Below, piece by piece: positions 1 through 10,820 of a stretch of DNA of 64,000 nucleotides. A model generated the notes under the pieces. It was not told the DNA's origin and searched no databases. It worked only from the letters and a program-made list of their open reading frames with translations. The DNA lies in assembly GCF_000003815.2 (NCBI RefSeq), contig NC_049986.1, forward strand, positions 566,864 through 630,863. The letters run 5' to 3'. Position 1 is the stretch's first letter; the number at the start of each line of letters is the position of its first letter. The translations under genes were made by a program, and so were the position numbers. Source of the DNA: Branchiostoma floridae (taxonomy: Eukaryota; Chordata; Leptocardii; Amphioxiformes; Branchiostomatidae).

Positions 1-207
1 CCTGTTGGTGACCACTTTCTCCTCTATTGTTGATGAGAATGTAGTCAATTTGGTTCCTGTACCTTCCCCCGGGCGCCTGCCAGGTGTACCGTCTTCTTAC
101 ATGGTGCTTAAAACCAGTGTTTGTAATGAACAGACCGTTGTCCTGGCAGAATTCCACTAGACGTTCTCCGCGCTCGTTGGCTGTACCAAGGCCAAAAGGA
201 CCGCACT
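1..207 (-). mobile_element. LINE endonuclease-domain fragment
   Basis: The minus strand is open for about 66 codons running off the window edge. It reads FGLGTANERGERLVEF, then an NTGF block, YTWQAPGGR and QIDYILI. This order (NERG..L..F, then NT.F, then TW.xPxG, then QIDYI) is characteristic of the endonuclease/exonuclease/phosphatase domain of non-LTR retrotransposons. It is a piece only; no reverse transcriptase is visible. By analogy with gene B it would lie in the last intron of gene A. Confidence 0.8.
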
Positions 208-323
208 GAAACGATCAAATGGACTCAAAATCTCAAAATTCCGGTGGGTACTGGGTAGCACCCTAATGGTACCCTATCATATTACTATACTTGCGATGTT
301 GTCAAATATGTTTAAAGTCTTAC

Positions 324-1702
324 TTTCGTGGTTGCCCAAGATAACCTCGGCCTGTTGTTTCTTCTTCCGGAGACAAACCGCCCAGACCACAGCTCCCACC
401 ACCACGACAAGCAGTATACCCAGGCATACCGCCACAATCCACACGGGAACCCACACAGTTTGCTCGGTTGGTGTTATGTCTGAAAATGACAGTACAGTCT
501 TGTATCATAATCTCCAAGCATATGATAGGTAGATGGCCACCAATTCCTAGCTGCCCTTTTCTGTACGTGTCAAAATAACTCCTCAAATGAAAAAGACAGC
601 TAGAAAAATGTAACGAGTTAGCCCCCTACATCTGCTTGTAGATCAATAGTCATGCGCACTTTAACTTAAATGGCAACATGATTATGAGCATTTTGAACAT
701 TTCATGCACCCTATAGCTGGTAAATCGATATCGTAAGTCTAGCGCGACAGCTTCAACCGTAGTACAAGCAAATAAAAGGTTTTGTAAGACTCTTGCTTGC
801 TTCCGCTCTCAGCTTTTGTAACCGTGCGACATCAAGGTCGGGGAAAGTTTGGACGAACAATTGACATGCACTCGAGCAAACTTCCTCTTTATACCACACC
901 CTGTAGGTACACGGGGACAAGCGTGATTCAACACTTATTAGAGTAATGACTGTAAAAGTTATGGCACCTGGTAGAAGAATCGAATAGATTTCTCCTTTTT
1001 TTAGGATCCACACTTAGCTACTGAATTTATTTTAGAGTGACGGATCGAGGGAATTTACTTCCGAAAGTTGTTGCAGCATGACAAATTTCAAGTCGCTAGT
1101 CTGGATCGAGCGGGCCCGTGTACGGTTCGCTGAGTGCTTGATTGGCAGTTCACTTAGGCCTTACTCTCACATACTCTCACCACCGTACAGACCAGAGGCC
1201 AAGGGGGAAACAGTCTGCGGGGCATGAGCAAATGATCTTTATCTGAACAGATGGTTGCACGGGGCGGGCTTCATCACGCGCAATGTAAAATCCCACAGAG
1301 AAAAATCACGGCTTGCCTCCAGATTTCACTTCTCATGGGCACTGCTAGTTACTTTACGCATTGGTACATGGATAATGACAGAAAAATAGTATAATGAATA
1401 ATTACCTGTGATCCATTTCTGAGTAGATGATTGTAGCGCTTCCGTCACTGGTTTTCGCAGAAAATCTATAAAACATGAACATATTTTTTTCAAAGAAACG
1501 ATCAGTTAACATAACAGGCATATCAAATACTTTTCCTTCATTCAAATGATAACACGATAGAAGTTTCCTTACCTATGCATTTCTGTGTAGAACATATCCC
1601 TGTGTTAGGAAACTGCACACACAGACCACACGACATACAGTCGGACACAGGGTCTGGTTCAAACGCCATCCCCTCGGGACAGGTGGGAACGATGGTCGGC
1701 AT
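324..1702 (-). CDS. Gene A: small single-CRD TNF-receptor-like membrane protein (3' end outside window)
   Basis: Three exons are visible on the minus strand: 1573-1702 (ATG at 1700-1702), 1406-1465 and 324-479. All have AG/GT borders and continuous phase 1. The product starts MPTIVPTC without a signal peptide. It carries one six-cysteine CRD (C-x13-C-x2-C-x2-C-x8-C-x4-C), a stalk of about 20 residues, and then a hydrophobic helix (VPVWIVAVCLGILLVVVV...) followed by LRKKK, so the C-terminus should be cytoplasmic. This is the layout of type III receptors of the TNFR superfamily such as BCMA or Fn14, which signal through TRAF adaptors. The last exon, expected about 410 bp beyond position 324 by comparison with gene B, falls before position 1. 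The gene is a close tandem duplicate of gene B. Family assignment rests on cysteine spacing and layout, not on a database search. Confidence 0.72.
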
Positions 1703-4619
1703 CTTGGTGGAGCGGTGGGTTAAAATTAACTGATCCTAACTCGATGCTGTAGTATTGTGCAAGTTGGCGACGGCTACGATTCAGAGCCACAAATAATTGA
1801 TCTTCTGGACTTTCTTTTACCGCAAGCCACAAATCGTATTGTCTGCCTTGTACATTTTCCCCACCATGCCAGGCCAGTACTCGAGTACGTGTGTCCTCTG
1901 TAACAAACAGTGGCTAGAGTGGTTTTCCAGGTGATGTACTGTACAGTAGTATGACTGGAAAGCCTGACAACCAATCAGGCTTCGTCCCTTCTACTCTGGC
2001 ATCCGGCGCACCCATCTTTACTTTTGTGCACAGAGAACAAAAAGAGCAGCGGTTAGATACACATCATACAGGTGTAGAAAACATGTGCGTGTATGTGTGA
2101 ACTACTTCACACTTCCTGTCACCTGTGCAGTATCGTATATCATGTGAAAGGGTTGAACATACCACTGACATAATAGCATTCTGTTTGTTATCTACAAAAT
2201 GGATGTACGGGTACAAGAAAATCTATCGTGCTATTGTGACACCGTGGTTCATTTAATTTCCCTTAGAATGAGATCAGGGGGACAGAACATCACTGTAGTA
2301 TAAGTAGCGTATTTGGATTTCAAGTCTCTTCTATAGAAAAAAAACTTAATTCTGTCAGTTCAAAGCTCTGTCATCGGGTGAAAACTTTCATAACACCAAG
2401 ACTACATTTTACTTCTCACAAACATTCATTCTGTCTCTTTGAAGTTTTAGCCAAATATACTGGTAGTGTGTGTTGAGAACATATGATTAATATCATAAAC
2501 AAAGAAGCAATTTTTGTGCGTTCTAACCGTTTGTTTACATGTCGACATTCATAAAAAAACGCAGTACACATAGGCTGTTAGTGTTAAAGGTGTGCCTACC
2601 TCGTTAAGCGCACAAACATTGCCAATATTTGGCTGTCGCAAATGCCATATACATCCACATGTATGCACTTGTGGTTGTAATCGATCCCCTTAACCCCCAC
2701 ACGGAGTTGTTTGTCTTGGGCGACTTGACTGGGGTGGAGGAATGACATACGCAGTTCACACAGCAACATGTACAGTCGGTAAAAATACAACAATCGCAAA
2801 GTTCGGGGAGTTCGTTTCGTGAGATCAATGTCGCATCATTCCGCGTTTCAGTGGTTCGTCTTCCGCTCCACAAGAACGCGTGAACAAAATAACCTCGACC
2901 GCTTCATCTGCTTGGGAACTAATGACGCTGCAAAAGTCAGTTTATGTTGCGTTACTCAATGTAATGCGAAGCATTCTATTTACCTATGTCTTGTAAATAA
3001 TATTGAGGTATAATTTATCAAAGTTTGGTAAATGGAAGGCAGGGTTTGATTTTCGCCCGGTATACAACGATGTAAATAATGTTCCTTTCCAGAGGCCCGA
3101 ATCGTCTTAAATGTGTCTAATTTGTCTTTGTCATTCTCATTGGTCAATCGACACCTCAAATTGCTTCCCAAAGAACACTACCGCGTGTGTGATACGTGTA
3201 TTTAAATATAACCTCCTTGGACAGTACACGATACAGTATCCGCTCTCAGCATGTCCGAGTATTCAGAAATAAATACCAGACGCTGGAGTATTGATCTATT
3301 GCACCGGAGATCACCTGCATATGTAATAGATAAATGATGGGCGTGGCTTGATTATGTGAAAATAGGGGTTGCCCCACCCACAAGGGGGTTCCTTTAACAC
3401 CCGAGGCGAATCACCTGATAACCCCATGGCCAGCCCACAGCCCTTGTCAACCTCCCCCACTCCACACTATGTACACTGTTGTGTCTACCGTGTTGAGCTG
3501 TGACCTTAGGCTCAGGGGTCACATGAAGGTGTGGCGAGCTGATGTGCGGAAGGGCTCTGATTACTTCCGCTGGCCCTCAAACCTTTACAATACAATAGTC
3601 TAAATATAGAGACCCCCCTCGCTGTTGCCAGGTGTTTTTTAAATGTTCACCAAGAGGGGAGGGGTTGAAGTCACAGTCATACTCACGGCGGTCGACCAAT
3701 CGTCACTGGCTTCTTAATGACTGTTAGTAAAACTCCTTAGTCTATCGAATGTCTAATCGTACTTCATCTAATCGTACTTTCAATGGGCGGCAAGTGTCAA
3801 CAAACATATAATGCCTTTCATCACCAATGTTGACGCCAGACACTTGCCCTATGTGAAAGTTACGTGTTCAAAGGCGAGACAGCGATAACATTGTCTGGAT
3901 TTGAGTAACAGGGCAGGTTGTAACGCTACCCTTCCTCAAAACATAAACTTGTTCTTTTATTTTTCATATGGCGAGAATGCAAATATAGCAATGGAAAGAA
4001 ATGTATAGCAACAAGTAGTAAACTTCGGGACGGAGTGTGTCAGTATGTAGTTCAAGTGTGGATATGTACACACGAGTGGCTTATCAGAATGTCACCCTAA
4101 AACTGACTGCACAAAGTTTCAACATTTCCCACCACCCCCATTAGCTGCATGTGGTCTTGTTGTTGTGTTAACATATCAGCTCAGCTTTTGTAATAGACTA
4201 CTTATAACTTCAAAGGTTTGTATAGACTAATGATTGTATGACCTCCCCCCTTGATGTTGCAACAATTGCCATATTTGCCTTCTTTGTTAAACAACGATAC
4301 ATTTCAAAGCACACTTCAAAGGTTTGCGACAATATAGCTTATCTTGCAAACATATTGTTCCAAGGTATATAGACAGCATCGGAGCAATGCTCCAACTTCT
4401 AAACAAAACCGACGACCATCATTTACGAGTATCACATATAGACTCTTATACCCCCCCCCCCCCTAACCAATCCCTTTTCTATGATACTACATTCTTTCGC
4501 CGATATACGCAAAGAAACAGCAGGTGGACGTTTGTAGTTATTGCATCTAGTTCAAGTTCGTGACGTCGCCTTCATATTCGTCGTAGGCCGCAAGAGAACT
4601 AGTATAAGCAGCCGACAAC
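1703..4619. other. 5' flank of gene A, partly duplicated upstream of gene B
   Basis: No convincing coding exon is seen. Several stretches recur in the same order upstream of gene B: around 1960-2020 with 6670-6722, 2695-2750 with 7770-7835, and 3590-3650 with 8440-8500. This shows the duplication unit includes at least 2 kb of promoter-side DNA. A short hairpin with arms GGCAAGTGTC/GACACTTGCC sits at about 3790-3846. A C13 run lies near 4450. Confidence 0.6.
3600..3609 (+). promoter_or_regulatory. MEF2-like A/T box upstream of gene A
   Basis: CTAAATATAG fits the MEF2 consensus YTA(A/T)4TAR. The same 10-mer in the same sequence context occurs upstream of gene B at 8448-8457. It could equally serve as a TATA-like element. 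Function is inferred from motif and duplication only. Confidence 0.3.
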
Positions 4620-4737
4620 GTAGCCTGGATGCCAGACTGCTTCCAGGGCAACTCCTAGGCTCTAGGCCAACATGCCCTAAAGAAAGTTCTACAACAGCCA
4701 GAGCTTGTTGAGATCGGCGGTCTGGCACCAAGGCTAC
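4620..4737. mobile_element. Short MITE with imperfect terminal inverted repeats
   Basis: The ends read GTAGCCTGGATGCCAGAC and, on the opposite strand, GTAGCCTTGGTGCCAGACC, giving inverted repeats of about 18 bp around an 80-bp core. There is no coding capacity. The element sits just beyond the 3' end of gene B. No target duplication is certain. Confidence 0.65.
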
Positions 4738-4848
4738 CTATAACAACCTGAGCCAGATTCTTCCATAAGAAAAAAACAGGCTTTTGTACTACATATGATG
4801 ATGATAATTTACTACAGGAATGCCTCAGTTTGCGAATGTGACCTCAGT

Positions 4849-6427
4849 TCAGTGTTCGTCACCGGACAGTGAAACGTTGGGAGGTGAAGCCATAGCTGGC
4901 TGTAAGTCCAGTGTGTCTGAGGACGGCGGTTCTGTATTTTCCACTGGGAAATTCAATTTTTCCAGTGCCATGTCAGGAAGGGGCACTGGTTGGACGTCCC
5001 TCTTTTCTGAAAGTTTGAAAAAAAATCTGTTCAAATCAACTATACAAGTTACAAAATCAACTAGAAAAGTTACAACAGCCATTAAATTGGTACAGTATAC
5101 CCACAGCCACATGATAAGTAAATTATACACAGTCTTTGCAGTGTACATATATCATAACACCNTTAGTTGGGCATGTTTTAGCATGTTAACCAGGTACATC
5201 CGTTCTTGTAACAGGTGTCAATATAAATGGCTCATAGGACTTTGATCTCTTCCGCCCTATTTAATCTTTTGACGCCAGCTAGGCACACCTTTGTTGAATC
5301 AAACGGCGTACCTACAGGTATCATACACGTGTAGTTAGTTCTAACACGCGTAAACAAGCCTTCATTGAGAGGTCTAGACTTTGTATTAGATAAAATGTTG
5401 ATGACTCGCCAAACTTACCTTCGCGGTTACCCTTGATACTCCTCTTCTTTCGGAGTATAACCACTGTGACCGCAGTTCCCACCGCGACGACCAAGAGAAC
5501 GAGACACACGACCACAATCCACACCCATGCGGTTAGCTCGACTGGTGACTTGTCTGAAAAAAGCAACAGCACGGATTTGTTCTTATTGTCACTTTACATT
5601 GGTAAAGTCCTTTTAGGAGTTTTTCCTACCCCCGAAGGCCCCCTAATTAACGATGGTGAATTGTGAGTTTAGCGCGACAAGCAAATAAACTGTTGTGTAA
5701 GACTTCCGCTCTCGAGATCTCAAACGTTTACAACCGTGTGATATATCAGGTTCGGGGGGTTTTTGGACGAACAATTGACAAGCACTCGAGCAAACTTTCT
5801 TTCCACACCACATCCTGTAGGTAGACTACACGGGGGCAGGCGTGATTCAGCACTTATTAGAGTAAAGACTGTAAACATTATGGCAATTGCTAAAATATCG
5901 TAAATGCATCATGTAGGTTTCTTCTTCCTTTTTAATCCAACTGAGATTATTTATTATTTATTTATTTAATTTTTTATTTGGAGATTAGTGAAATCTCGCT
6001 GAGGACATCACGGCTGGCCCCCAGACATACCAGAGTTCACTCTCGATTGCGGGGTAAAATATAACGGAAGTACAGTAGCTGTAGTACTAGTGGCGCATGG
6101 ATTATGGCAGAAAAAAAGGTTTATGAATAATTACCTGTGATCTCTTCCTGGGCTGAGAATTGAAGTGCTTCCGTCACTGGTTTGGGCAGAAAATCTATAA
6201 AACATAAAACATTTTTTAAACCAATGATCCTGTACCATGACAGTTATATCAAACATTCTCCTTCATTCAAGTGATAAAACTATCGAAGTTTCCTTACCTA
6301 TACACTTCTGTGTTAAGCATATCCCTGTGTTAGGAAACTGCACACACAGACCACACGCCATACAGTCGGACACAGGGTCTGGTTCAAACGCCATCCCGTC
6401 AGGACAGGTAGGAACGACGGTCGGCAT
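4849..6427 (-). CDS. Gene B: small single-CRD TNF-receptor-like membrane protein, complete
   Basis: Four exons: 6298-6427, 6135-6194, 5419-5553 and 4849-5006 (stop 4849-4851). Together they give 483 nt and 160 residues with perfect phase continuity. The order is MPTVVPTC start without signal peptide; CRD at about residues 8-42 (CPDGMAFEPDPVSDC, then CxxCxxC, then C...C); stalk; membrane helix at about residues 74-96 followed by RKKR; cytoplasmic tail of about 60 residues. The tail contains PVENTE, which matches the TRAF6-type pattern PxExx(aromatic/acidic), although such a short match can be chance. The single CRD and N-out orientation suggest a receptor for a TNF-family ligand. It is a near duplicate of gene A, with the stalk exon 60 bp in both. 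A single ambiguous base (N) lies at 5162 in its last intron. Structure is well supported; ligand and function are unknown. Confidence 0.78.
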
Positions 6428-6735
6428 CTTGGAGCGATGGAGAAAAAAATTAACTCGACGTTGCAGTGCACTTGGTGACGACTACGTATACTTTGTCGAA
6501 AGATCCTACGATCCACTCATTAAGACAGAAATTTCTTCACTGTAGACTGGGATCTAAACCGGAATGAGACTCTATCAAACGTATACGTAAACTCCACATT
6601 ATATGAGCTCCCGTGACTGCGGGTTGTCATCTGTGGTGAAGTCAGCTAGCTCTTATTGTTCTCAAGAGCCTGGCAGCCAATCAGAATCAGAGTCGTGTTC
6701 TTGTTTGCCTTCTGGCGCACCCATCGATATCCCTA

Positions 6736-6965
6736 GACTCCCTTGCAGTCCTCGAACGGGGCTAGTTTTTATTGGGGCGATGGTTCGCGATTTCCAACGT
6801 TGGCTGGGTTCTCTTGTGCCGGGAAAGGGAGTTTGCCGAGGAAGGGAGTTTGCTGTGAAAGGGAGTTTGCCGTGATAGCGAGGACGGGGCAGACGTTGAA
6901 AATCGCGAACCAACGCCCCCCACCCCCAATAAAAACCAGCCCCGTTCGAAGACTGCAAGGGAGTC
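6736..6965. mobile_element. 230-bp TA-flanked MITE (Tc1/mariner type) in the gene B 5' flank
   Basis: Long inverted repeats of roughly 60-70 bp start GACTCCCTTGCAGTC at the left and end with its complement at the right. TA dinucleotides at 6734-6735 and 6966-6967 flank the element, the usual Tc1/mariner target duplication. The middle holds three direct copies of a GGGAGTTTGC-type motif. It is absent from the corresponding position upstream of gene A (around 2015), so it inserted after the A/B duplication. Confidence 0.78.
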
Positions 6966-6967
6966 TA

Positions 6968-8701
6968 CGAGATCACTACCTACGTGTCTACCATCCTTGC
7001 TCAGTCAATACTGTTCACCCTACTGTTGCCGACAAACGAAACATAGGGTCAATGTCAACAAATCCTGGCCCTTCCTTTTTCATCTGAAGTGTTGCTCAAG
7101 AGCTCACAAAACACAAGGTGTACACAAAGAACGATCCCAGCAATGAATGGTCACTTTTGAAGTATTTTCTAACGCATTTTGAAAGGATTACCAAGTATAT
7201 GTATTTTGAATGATTGTTTTGCCCGCTACCTCGTTGAGGTGTACATTTCGGTAGGGCGATGGGAAGGGACCCCACGTCACACCAAGATGACGCGTTGAAT
7301 ATAGGATCAATTAGCGGAAACTTGAAGATCAAAGTTCACAACAGAACCACTTTTGACACTCGATTATTCAAGTGTATACGTACATGAAGTAAACCAAGCA
7401 ATGTCACTGACAAGTTGATCCATGATCACGGGTTATAACTGTAACAATTAATTGCAAAGTAATGAATTCAGGTCGGTTTTCACAGTATTCACAAAATTTC
7501 TGTAGAACTCCTTTTTTAAACACAATTCAAAAATTAACATCAACCAACATCCCAACGAAAGTAAATGGTAGGTGAGTCAATTTTCACCTAAAATTCATGA
7601 GTACTAGTAAATATTTTTGTCAGACAAGAAACATAACTTGCTTGTTCGAACGTTCACAACAGCCAAGCTACAACCGCCACACTTTGTTTCCGTACAAACA
7701 TTGTCATTATTTTGTTGTTACATAGTTCATCTAGCACACACTTCCGATAGTACCCATTCCTACTTCACCCGGACTCCCACACAGGGGTGTTTGTTCTCGG
7801 ACGACTTTGTCAGTTCAAAGGAATGGCGCTCGGTAACAGCGGGTAAAAATACCAACATCACATGGTAGTTATGGGACTTCTTATCTTTAGATCGAAATCA
7901 GGCGATATGTGTCGGCAAACACCCTGGCGGCCACAGAAGTCAAGACTGTTGCCATGCATGATAGTTTACATTTGTAACAACATCTAATATCCTATTAGAA
8001 CCACATACACACAACACACGTACACACAAACACTGACCTGAACCAACATTTCAAATTGTAAATGGATTGAGAGATGTCATAAAACGTTACCAATTGCAGA
8101 AATAACGTCCAAGAAGAGCCCACGAATTGTTTGCCGCGATTGTAGGTCAAATGGTACTTCAGATTGGCAAACATTACTGTCACAGAACTGATTGACACGC
8201 ACTTAACTTTTCAACGTGTGTACGCGTAGTTATCATGTGACATATTAGAGGTGGCTTGTTTCGTCCCGTGTATTCACCTATCCCCCTCCCCATCTGAGGA
8301 GTATTTTTTCTGGGACGACTTTGGGAGCACAAAGTCATAACTCATATCTCGCCTGGTCCTGTATGACCCAAGTTGTCACTTTACCTCCGGATCACACACG
8401 GGACAATACAGCGGATGTTTCCTGTGCGGTGCGAGGAGTCAAATAGTCTAAATATAGAACTCTGCCCTCCTGTTGCCAGGTATGTCTTCTGTAGAATCAT
8501 GGACCACGGGTTGAAATCAGGGTCACCTTAACCTTGTGGTTGACTACAGAATGTCTCTGTTTTGATACCATATTTCCAATGTCATTGTACAGGTGCCACT
8601 GACTGGCACTAAAGATTTTCAGGTTAATGAAAATCAAACTTAATTTTTTTTTTTTTTCAAAATCAAAATCAGTCTCAATGTGCTCAAAAATCTTAATCAG
8701 T
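6968..8701. other. Distal 5' flank of gene B
   Basis: No coding exon is recognised. The segment carries the paralogous counterparts of the gene A flank, interspersed with unique AT-rich DNA, and ends near a long T run at about 8644-8657. Confidence 0.5.
8448..8457 (+). promoter_or_regulatory. MEF2-like A/T box upstream of gene B
   Basis: CTAAATATAG is identical to the motif at 3600-3609, and both are followed shortly by a conserved CTGTTGCCAGGT or GCTGTTGCCAGGT stretch. Its survival in both duplicates may reflect constraint or simply recency. Confidence 0.3.
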
Positions 8702-8876
8702 TAATCTCCAAGCAGATCTTGCGGTGGCATAAGATAGCATCATAAGCTTGGGAATGAGTTTAGCCAGCACATGAGTTTCATCGGTGGCCAGTGAAACTCC
8801 TCTGTCGTCTAAACTCCTTTCCAAGCTTATGATACTACTTGTGTCTTATGCCTCCGCAAGATCTGCTTGGAGATTA
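8702..8876. mobile_element. Hairpin MITE of the TCTCCAAGCAG family
   Basis: The terminal inverted repeats begin TAATCTCCAAGCAGATCTTG and end with the near-perfect complement. The arms extend about 50 bp to AGCTTGGGAATG/TTTCCAAGCTTATG. There are no coding frames. Relatives or remnants occur at 10367-10490, 12330-12465, 34380-34698 and 42181-42381. Confidence 0.7.
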
Positions 8877-9649
8877 CTAGTATCAATCAGTATGGCCATT
8901 GGCCAACCTCAGCGGTACGGAGCATCAGGAAGTTGAAGCGGCCGCTTACCCAATTTATCAATCAAGGGCCTCCCCAGAGCCTCTAACGGGACGCGTGAAG
9001 ACAAATTCATTTGTGACTACGAGAGCCGATGTCTACCCGGCTTCAGAGCCCGGCCGGGGCCTAGATAGATTCATCACCGCGCGGGCCCCCTAGGTAATGT
9101 GACGTAGGCTTTACATGCGCCCTTGAAAAATTCACTCTTACCGCGCGCGCATGTTTGTGTGTTCACTACTAGTATGTGGAAGTTCGGTGTATGTAAAACA
9201 CCCGTACTCAAAAGACATAATTAAGGGTTAATGATCGTTAATGACCCGCCCGAGGTGTATATGGTGGCATAACGCCTGGTCCTTTGCTATAACGACCGAA
9301 TAAAACCACCGAGTGAGCGGGTAGTCAGCATTCACTGGATGTTTCGACCTTGTCCCGATACATCCTCGTGCTGACCGGTCAGCAGTGGTGGCCACTCACT
9401 GCTCGTCTCGCCCCTCTGGTCTCCAATTCTGCTCGTCTCGCCACTCGAGTATATATCAGGAGAAAGAACTCATGTCACTTAAGTCTAGTCTTCGTGTTCG
9501 GCTTCATTTCGTGCCGGTGCATGTAATTATTTCCATTGTCGCCCCCATATCTTAGTACAGCACTCGGACAATACTATTATTAACAGTATCAACCCTGCCC
9601 ATGTTTCCATGTTCCAGTGCAGTGGCTGTAACTATATCTGATGTACCAG

Positions 9650-9925
9650 GCATTTTATGCAGCCCCCACTTGTTTTGAAGTTCGAGTTTATTTAATAGAT
9701 CTGAGTGGTAACACAAACACATTAGAGACCGAGTGAAAGTACCCAAACAATTGACACTTTGTCCAGTTTGCTGTAATGCCGGTGATAAGAAGTGTTTGCG
9801 GGGGCGTCGTTAGCGGTCTATTCAAAGTGCCTGCGGCAAACTTTAAAGTTGTTCAGATCTCTCCAGAGATCATTTGTCACTTGTCATGAGTTACAAGTCT
9901 GGCCACCTGTGTGATTTCAGAGCAA
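9650..9925. repeat. Intergenic block, copy 1 of 3
   Basis: About 270 bp are shared with 17650-18000 and 35970-36260. Landmarks are a GTGTTTGC run, GTTAGCGGTCTATT, AAGTGCCTGCGGC, GAGATCATTTGTC and TGGCCACCTGTGTGATTTC, all in the same order. No open frame is conserved. It probably marks an ancestral duplication unit of the receptor cluster. Confidence 0.6.
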
Positions 9926-10366
9926 AGCCTGTGGCAGTTAGCTATAGAGGAAAATTTTTTGGACACCTTCCAAGGTCGAACGCATAGCATACCGGAGACA
10001 GAAGCAAACAAAAAGGTTACAAAAGGGTTAGTGATTTTCACTTCCAGCACTGTTGTGATGTCACTCAGTTTAGTAAAATAATAGTACATAGTACTGTCAC
10101 AAACATGCAAACGAGTACGGCAATGATGTGTTTTCCGTAGCATAACCATGAGACTAAAGGAATTCAAACAGTCTGCAACGAAATCCACTTTATATCTTAT
10201 CAGTCTTCAAAATGGGACAAAAGACAAGACAAAAGAAACCTTAGATTTTCTTCAGTGTTATCAGAAAGCAAGCTAGCTGCCGATGAGAAACATTTCGACG
10301 CACAATCTATTATAAAGACAACGAAAACGCAGCGTGTTTTATCATCTAATTAATAACATCTTATAC

Positions 10367-10690
10367 TAGTCTCCAAGCAGACGTGTCGGCTGGATGAAAG
10401 AAAGAGAAGAATTTGCTCAAATAGGGACAAAAAAGTTGCCATGGGATTTTAGTCAGTCTTTTGCAGTCTATCCAGCCCGACAGTTCACTCCTAGCCATTT
10501 AACTTCTACTCATAGCTAGGATTTTATTCCTAACTTGGCCAGACCGGAGTCTGGTAGAGACTAAGCTTATACACTGATTAGAGGGAGTACTACTTTTGTA
10601 CTAGTCTCTAACTCTAGACTCCGGCTTGGACGAATAGTAATAGGGGACTTTGGCCAAGTTAGGAATAAAAGCCTAGTAGGAGTTAATTGG
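10367..10690. repeat. MITE remnant followed by a second hairpin repeat
   Basis: The first part (10367-10490) has ends GTCTCCAAGCAGACGTGTCGGCTGGAT and a facing ATCCAGCCCGACAG. The second part (about 10507-10680) is a large inverted repeat. Both arms carry TTTTATTCCTAACTTGGCC next to CGGAGTCT and AGAGACTA. A related single arm occurs at about 37410-37500. Confidence 0.6.
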
Positions 10691-10820
10691 GAAATAACTC
10701 CTCTGACTGACCGACTCCCCTATAGCCTAGCGTACTATTGACTCTATTTGTCCAACTTCTACTATTTAGACCACCGAACCGCGGAGCCTGGTAGAGGCTA
10801 GAGTACTACGTCTAAGAAGT

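Noticed and set aside
1-323. LINE insertion as the cause of a missing gene A last exon
   Set aside because: By the spacing in gene B the last exon would lie about 90 bp before the window, so its absence is explained by the window edge.
6603-7087. 90-114-codon ORFs on both strands around 6.6-7.1 kb
   Set aside because: They lie in the inverted-repeat MITE (6736-6965), whose palindromic structure opens frames on both strands.
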